A stretch of 64,000 bases of DNA from Blautia glucerasea (GTDB taxonomy: Bacteria; Bacillota; Clostridia; Lachnospirales; Lachnospiraceae), in assembly GCF_020537505.1 (NCBI RefSeq), contig NZ_JAJBMO010000005.1, positions 153,473 through 217,472 on the forward strand, read 5' to 3'. This document shows, one piece after another, positions 59,697-64,000 of this stretch (positions are counted from its first letter, which is position 1; every line of letters begins with the position of its first letter). The position numbers and the translations under genes are program-made. Below the pieces are notes generated by a model, which saw only the letters and a program-made list of their open reading frames with translations, did not search any database and had not been told where the DNA came from.

Positions 59697-62600
59697 ATGA
59701 TAGAATGGAAAAAATTCTTCTGGCCCACTACCCTGGATAAGGGAATGACGCTTTACCAAAACAAACGGGTAATTAACATAACCGAAAATAATGACAAATA
59801 CACAGCAAGTGTTCTTGACACCAAAAGATATGAAGTTTCTTTTTCGATAAGAGATAGAAAAATAAAAGGAACCCGCTGCCAATGTCCCATGTCTAAAGGC
59901 ATGGGACTTTGTGAACATGTTGCTGCTGTTTTATACGCTGTAGAAAACAAGGAAGAAGACCTGGAAAAGCAACGCTTAGAAGAAGCCCGGAAGCATGCTG
60001 AACAATACAAAAAGGAAGCCGAACAAATGAAAAAAGACGAACTGAAGAAATTGCTGGAAGAAGCCCGGAAAACCGCAGCGGACGCACAACGCCTCATAGA
60101 CGAATCAAAAAAGACTCAGGAAGAGAAAAAACGTCGTCAGGAAGAAGCTAAAAAGAAAGAAATGGAAGAGCGCCGCCTGAAACGAGAACAGGAAAAAGCA
60201 AAAAGACGTGCCGCCCAGCAGAAACAGGAAGAACTGGAACGCCAGCGTCAGGAGAAGCTGCGTGCAGAACGTGAAGCCAAAGAACGGCAGCTTTTCGAAG
60301 AGCGCAAACGTCAGGAAGAGCTGGAAAAACAAAAGCGTAACGAAACGTACCAGCTTCTTGGCGGTTTCCCAAATGACAGTGACGCAGACGACGATTCCTC
60401 ATTAGAAGGAAATATCCAACAGCTGGAAAATTACAGCTATTTTGACGGCAACAAAATTCTCGAATCCTTAAAACTCACTGCCAAAGACCGAAAAAGCGGG
60501 GAAGCCATCTATCGCCAGGGGAAAATGAATGTCTCTGACATTTCCTGCGGTTACGACAGGATGAACGGTCAGCGCCTTGGCCAGGTGGAGGCAACTTTCC
60601 AAACTGGCAGAAATAATTTTGATGTCACACTCCTTTTTTCCCACGAAGAAGTGACTTACGCAAGATGCGGATGTCCGGAATGCAGCAGGAAATACTGGGG
60701 CTGGTACTCTGATAAGTCCAAATGCCAGTATACCGCTGCTCTGGCTTTTTATGTTCGGGATTATGTAAGCCACAATAATTTTTCAGATGCCACAGACATG
60801 AACGGAGACTATCTGCTAAACTCCTACCGCATGGGACAGATCAAAAATGGCCAGAAAGAAACGCCGGCCCAGGTTTCTCCAAGCGTTTCCCTGATTCCAA
60901 GGCTGACTCAGAATGGCAATAAACTTTCCGTTTCTTTTAAAGTAGGAACTTCCAAAATGTTTGTGGTAAAAAAACTGGATGACTTCTGCCGCCAGGTTCG
61001 CAACGGTGAGATCGTTCAGTATGGAACCAGCACCCAGATCAGCCACAAAACGCAGGATTTCACAGAGGAGAGCCGTAAATGGATCCGCTATATTGACCGG
61101 ATCGTCCGCGAGGAAGAGCAGTTTGTAGACAAAATCCAGAATTCCGGCATCTATTTGCCTCAAAAATTTAATGTTGGAAATTCTCTGGATCTTTTTGGCT
61201 GGCGTCTGGACAGTTTTTATGACAATGTCGGCATTGAGAAAATAGATTTTGAAGATAAAACTCCGGATGTAGCCCGTAAAAAAGCCCAGCTTCACTGCAA
61301 AACAGTGAATCCACGGATTTCCATACGGATTCTGGATGCCTCTAAGGATAAAAAGCAGTTTGACGGTGTCACAGTAAAGGGATACATCCCAGAGCTTTTT
61401 CAGGGTATGGACTCTTCATACTTTATTCAGGATGACAGCTTCTGCAAAACAGAACCGGCCTTTATGGAAAAGGTCCGTCCATTGACAGCGCTTTCCAGAA
61501 ATGGAGAATTCCACTTCCAGATGGGACGTAATACATTGTCTAATTTTTATCACAATGTGCTGCCTCAGCTTCAGGAGGTGGCGGATATTACGGAGGAAAA
61601 TCCGGAGAAATTCAGGCAGTACCTCACCCCTGAAGCGCACTTCGTATTTTATCTGGACATGGAAAATGATAACGTTATCTGCAAGGTAAGCGCCTTTTAT
61701 GGAAAAAAGGAATTCTCTGTAGGAAAGCTTTTACTTCATGAGAACATCTCCCCAGACCAGCAGTTCCGTGATTTTCCTCTGGAAAACAACATTCTGGATC
61801 AGACAATGGAATGGCTGCCTTACTATGATCCCGACTTTGACGTACTTCACTGCAATCATGACGAAGAACTGAGCTATCAGATCATGGAGTCCGGAACTGC
61901 CGCCCTCATGGAGCTTGGCGAAGTACGCTGCACCAACCGGTTCCGCAGCCGACATACCTTAAAGACTGTAAAGGTTTCCGTTGGGGTGTCCGTGTCCGGC
62001 GGACTCCTGGATCTGAATATTTCCACGGATGATATCTCCAGCCAGGAGCTTCTGGATATCCTGAAAAGCTATCAGCTGAAGAAAAAATATTACAAGCTGA
62101 AAAGCGGCGAATTCATCAATCTCCAGGAGCAGAATCTGGAAATGCTGGCAGGACTGATGAAAACACTTCATCTCACTCCAAAAGAATTTGTCAAAGGAAA
62201 AATGCACATTCCCGCATACCGCACCTTATATCTGGACCAGATGCTGGAAAACAACGAAAACATATACACCAACCGTGACCGTCATTTCCGCGAAATTGTA
62301 AAAGGTTTCAAGACCATCAATGATGCGGATTTCGAAGAGCCGGAAAGTCTTTCCAAAATCATGCGAAAATACCAGAAAAACGGCTACAAATGGCTGCGCA
62401 CCCTGGAAGCATGGAAATTCGGCGGAATTCTGGCTGATGACATGGGACTTGGAAAAACCTTACAGGTGATTGCAGTCCTTCTTGCAGCGAAGCTGGAGGG
62501 CAAAACCGGCACATCCCTGGTAGTGGCTCCTGCCGCCCTTGTTTTCAACTGGGGTGAAGAGCTTGCCAGATTTGCCCCGGAGCTGAAAGTTTCCCTGATT

Positions 62601-63743
62601 ACAGGAAGTCATTCTGAACGTCAGATGCGACTTCAGACATATACAGACTTCGACGTTCTGGTTACCTCTTACGATCTTTTGAAAAGAGATATTGACCAGT
62701 ATGAGGAAAAAGAATTTTTATACCAGATCATTGATGAGGCGCAGTATATCAAGAATCATACAACTGCAGCAGCCAAATCCGTAAAGGTAATCCACAGCCA
62801 GACCCGCTATGCACTCACAGGTACTCCAATTGAGAACCGTCTCAGCGAACTTTGGAGCATTTTCGACTATTTGATGCCAGGATTCCTTTATGGTTACGAT
62901 ACATTTAAAAAAGAGTTTGAAACTCCAATCGTAAAAAACAATGATGAAGCTGCTATGACACGTTTGCAGAAAATAGTTGCTCCATTTGTCCTGCGCCGTC
63001 TGAAAGAGGATGTTCTGAAAGACCTTCCGGAAAAGCTGGAGGAAATCCGCTATGTAAAATTTGACGACACCCAGCAGAAGCTGTATGACGCCCAGGTTGT
63101 ACATATGAAAGAAAAAATCGCCCAGCAGGATGAGGGCGAATTTAACAAGAGCAAATTATGGATCCTGGCTGAACTGACAAAGCTGCGGCAGATCTGCTGC
63201 TCTCCTTCTCTGTGTTTTGAAAATTACCGCGGCGAATCTGCCAAGGCTGAGAGCTGTATGCAGCTGATCCAGAGTGCTATTGATGGTGGGCACCGTATGC
63301 TTTTATTTTCCCAGTTTACTTCCATGCTGGCTCTTCTTCAGGCAGCACTGGAAAAAGAGGGAATCCCTTATTACATCATCACAGGTGAAACCTCCAAGCA
63401 GAAACGCCAGGAGCTTGTGAAACAGTTTAATTCTGATACCACTCCTGTATTCCTCATCTCCCTGAAGGCAGGTGGCGTGGGACTGAACCTGACAGGTGCA
63501 GATGTGGTTATCCACTATGATCCCTGGTGGAATCAGGCCGTCCAGAACCAGGCCACTGATCGCGCCCACCGCATCGGTCAGACGAAGAAAGTTACCGTGT
63601 ACAAGCTCATCGCCCGCAATACCATTGAAGAAAAGATTCAAAAGCTCCAGGAAACCAAACAGGATCTCGCCGAGCAGATCATCAGTGGTGACATGGGGCA
63701 GCTTGGCAGCATGAGCAGAGAGGATATTCTGGAATTGCTGTAG
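59697..63743 (+). CDS. SWIM zinc-finger SNF2/RapA-type helicase
   Basis: 1348 residues. SWIM zinc finger about 59-74 (CQCPMSKGMGLCEH), a long charged coiled coil about 85-225, a second Cys cluster at about 325 (CGCPECSRKYWG), the bacterial SNF2-associated region (about 390-850), then the two RecA-like lobes: ADDMGLGKTLQV (about 913-924), IIDEAQYIKN (about 1011), TGTPIENRLSELWSIFDYLMPGFL, and the C-terminal lobe with LISLKAGGVGLNLTGAD and NQATDRAHRIGQTKKV. A DNA translocase acting on protein-DNA complexes. Chromosomal, not part of the elements. The coiled coil is longer than in many relatives. Confidence 0.93.
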   Translation: MIEWKKFFWPTTLDKGMTLYQNKRVINITENNDKYTASVLDTKRYEVSFSIRDRKIKGTRCQCPMSKGMGLCEHVAAVLYAVENKEEDLEKQRLEEARKHAEQYKKEAEQMKKDELKKLLEEARKTAADAQRLIDESKKTQEEKKRRQEEAKKKEMEERRLKREQEKAKRRAAQQKQEELERQRQEKLRAEREAKERQLFEERKRQEELEKQKRNETYQLLGGFPNDSDADDDSSLEGNIQQLENYSYFDGNKILESLKLTAKDRKSGEAIYRQGKMNVSDISCGYDRMNGQRLGQVEATFQTGRNNFDVTLLFSHEEVTYARCGCPECSRKYWGWYSDKSKCQYTAALAFYVRDYVSHNNFSDATDMNGDYLLNSYRMGQIKNGQKETPAQVSPSVSLIPRLTQNGNKLSVSFKVGTSKMFVVKKLDDFCRQVRNGEIVQYGTSTQISHKTQDFTEESRKWIRYIDRIVREEEQFVDKIQNSGIYLPQKFNVGNSLDLFGWRLDSFYDNVGIEKIDFEDKTPDVARKKAQLHCKTVNPRISIRILDASKDKKQFDGVTVKGYIPELFQGMDSSYFIQDDSFCKTEPAFMEKVRPLTALSRNGEFHFQMGRNTLSNFYHNVLPQLQEVADITEENPEKFRQYLTPEAHFVFYLDMENDNVICKVSAFYGKKEFSVGKLLLHENISPDQQFRDFPLENNILDQTMEWLPYYDPDFDVLHCNHDEELSYQIMESGTAALMELGEVRCTNRFRSRHTLKTVKVSVGVSVSGGLLDLNISTDDISSQELLDILKSYQLKKKYYKLKSGEFINLQEQNLEMLAGLMKTLHLTPKEFVKGKMHIPAYRTLYLDQMLENNENIYTNRDRHFREIVKGFKTINDADFEEPESLSKIMRKYQKNGYKWLRTLEAWKFGGILADDMGLGKTLQVIAVLLAAKLEGKTGTSLVVAPAALVFNWGEELARFAPELKVSLITGSHSERQMRLQTYTDFDVLVTSYDLLKRDIDQYEEKEFLYQIIDEAQYIKNHTTAAAKSVKVIHSQTRYALTGTPIENRLSELWSIFDYLMPGFLYGYDTFKKEFETPIVKNNDEAAMTRLQKIVAPFVLRRLKEDVLKDLPEKLEEIRYVKFDDTQQKLYDAQVVHMKEKIAQQDEGEFNKSKLWILAELTKLRQICCSPSLCFENYRGESAKAESCMQLIQSAIDGGHRMLLFSQFTSMLALLQAALEKEGIPYYIITGETSKQKRQELVKQFNSDTTPVFLISLKAGGVGLNLTGADVVIHYDPWWNQAVQNQATDRAHRIGQTKKVTVYKLIARNTIEEKIQKLQETKQDLAEQIISGDMGQLGSMSREDILELL

Positions 63744-63754
63744 AATAAAGTATT

Positions 63755-63901
63755 ATTGCTATTTTGTGGGTTGGTCGTTACCCCGTACGCGATTTCACAA
63801 TGTATATTCACCGCCGCGCGGAGCAACGTTCCTGAAATGCGCGGCTACGTGAATATACATTGCAAAATCGCTGGTTACTGGCAGTGGGAAGAAAGAAACA
63901 G
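63755..63901. repeat. Palindromic repeat, short copy
   Basis: 147 bp with the outer arms of the repeat at 46894-47136: GCGATTTCACAATGTATATT against AATATACATTGCAAAATCGC, CGCCGCGC against GCGCGGC, and the small loop GAGCAACGTTCCTGAAAT. No nested insertion. It follows the helicase stop by 12 bp and may serve as its terminator. Confidence 0.85.
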
Positions 63902-64000
63902 TAACGACAACAACGGGGGGGTGACGTAGTTGGTATCCCGCATATTTACTAGCTTTTCTAACCTATCGTATCCAAAAGGTATCGGGAAACCAACACATGT
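63902..64000. other. Window end
   Basis: No feature is recognised. A run of seven G occurs near 63915-63921. Confidence 0.3.

Overview
The window comes from a low-to-mid GC Gram-positive gut Clostridium relative, most likely a Lachnospiraceae such as Blautia, Dorea or Ruminococcus. This is inferred from the chromosomal genes (guaA, trmB, a nine-gene V-type ATPase operon, an AGCS amino-acid symporter, a SWIM/SNF2 helicase) and from the style of the mobile genes (MobV relaxases, TnpV, YjdF, DUF5348, Tn916-type integrases). No species can be named from the sequence alone.

Region 1 (about 1-9017) is a decayed mosaic of a conjugative element. It carries a XRE regulator, a DtxR-type regulator beside the ATP-binding half of a broken ABC exporter, scraps of topoisomerase and other element genes, a complete lantibiotic-immunity module (LanFEG-type ABC transporter, small lipoprotein, response regulator, histidine kinase), a sigma-like factor with a HTH partner, and a broken large serine recombinase. 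Two near-identical response-regulator promoters flank the immunity module.

Region 2 (about 9010-42224) is the most striking part. It is a tandem stack of three apparently complete integrative mobilizable elements plus the right end of a fourth, all in the 3' end of guaA. The stop-codon region of guaA (core TCAAACTC) recurs at 10386, 21989, 31552 and 42217 and divides the region into E0 (remnant, 9010-10393), E1 (11.6 kb), E2 (9.6 kb) and E3 (10.7 kb). Each complete element has the same backbone on the minus strand: excisionase, tyrosine integrase, MobC-like ribbon-helix-helix protein, a double hairpin, a RepA-like AAA ATPase, a small conserved protein, DUF5348 or a substitute, an oriT-like palindrome and a MobV relaxase. 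A divergent XRE regulator lies on the plus strand. The integrase arm sites keep a fixed geometry (paired repeats 11 bp apart, about 104 bp inside the left core and 61-64 bp before the right core), but their sequence differs in each element. The repressor operators also differ in each element.

The cargo looks defensive. E1 carries a 614-residue HEPN protein, a PHD/RelE pair, a XRE/membrane pair and TnpV, with an IS4-family insertion in its backbone. E2 carries a four-gene cluster with a Panacea (DUF4065) protein, a YjdF gene behind a structured leader, and a MerR/TipA-like regulator. E3 carries a candidate type I toxin-antitoxin locus, a XRE membrane protein, an alkyltransferase-like protein, a GIY-YIG protein and an Abi_2-type HEPN protein. 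E0 keeps three tandem excisionase paralogues and half an integrase, which is cut off exactly where the serine-recombinase element begins.

Region 3 (42213-64000) is chromosomal: guaA, a broken ABC exporter gene, an alanine/sodium symporter, a secreted beta-helix-like protein, the V-ATPase operon, trmB, a small gene and the SNF2 helicase. It also holds large palindromic intergenic repeats, one 181 bp long and another family in two copies, one of which has a second palindrome nested in its loop.
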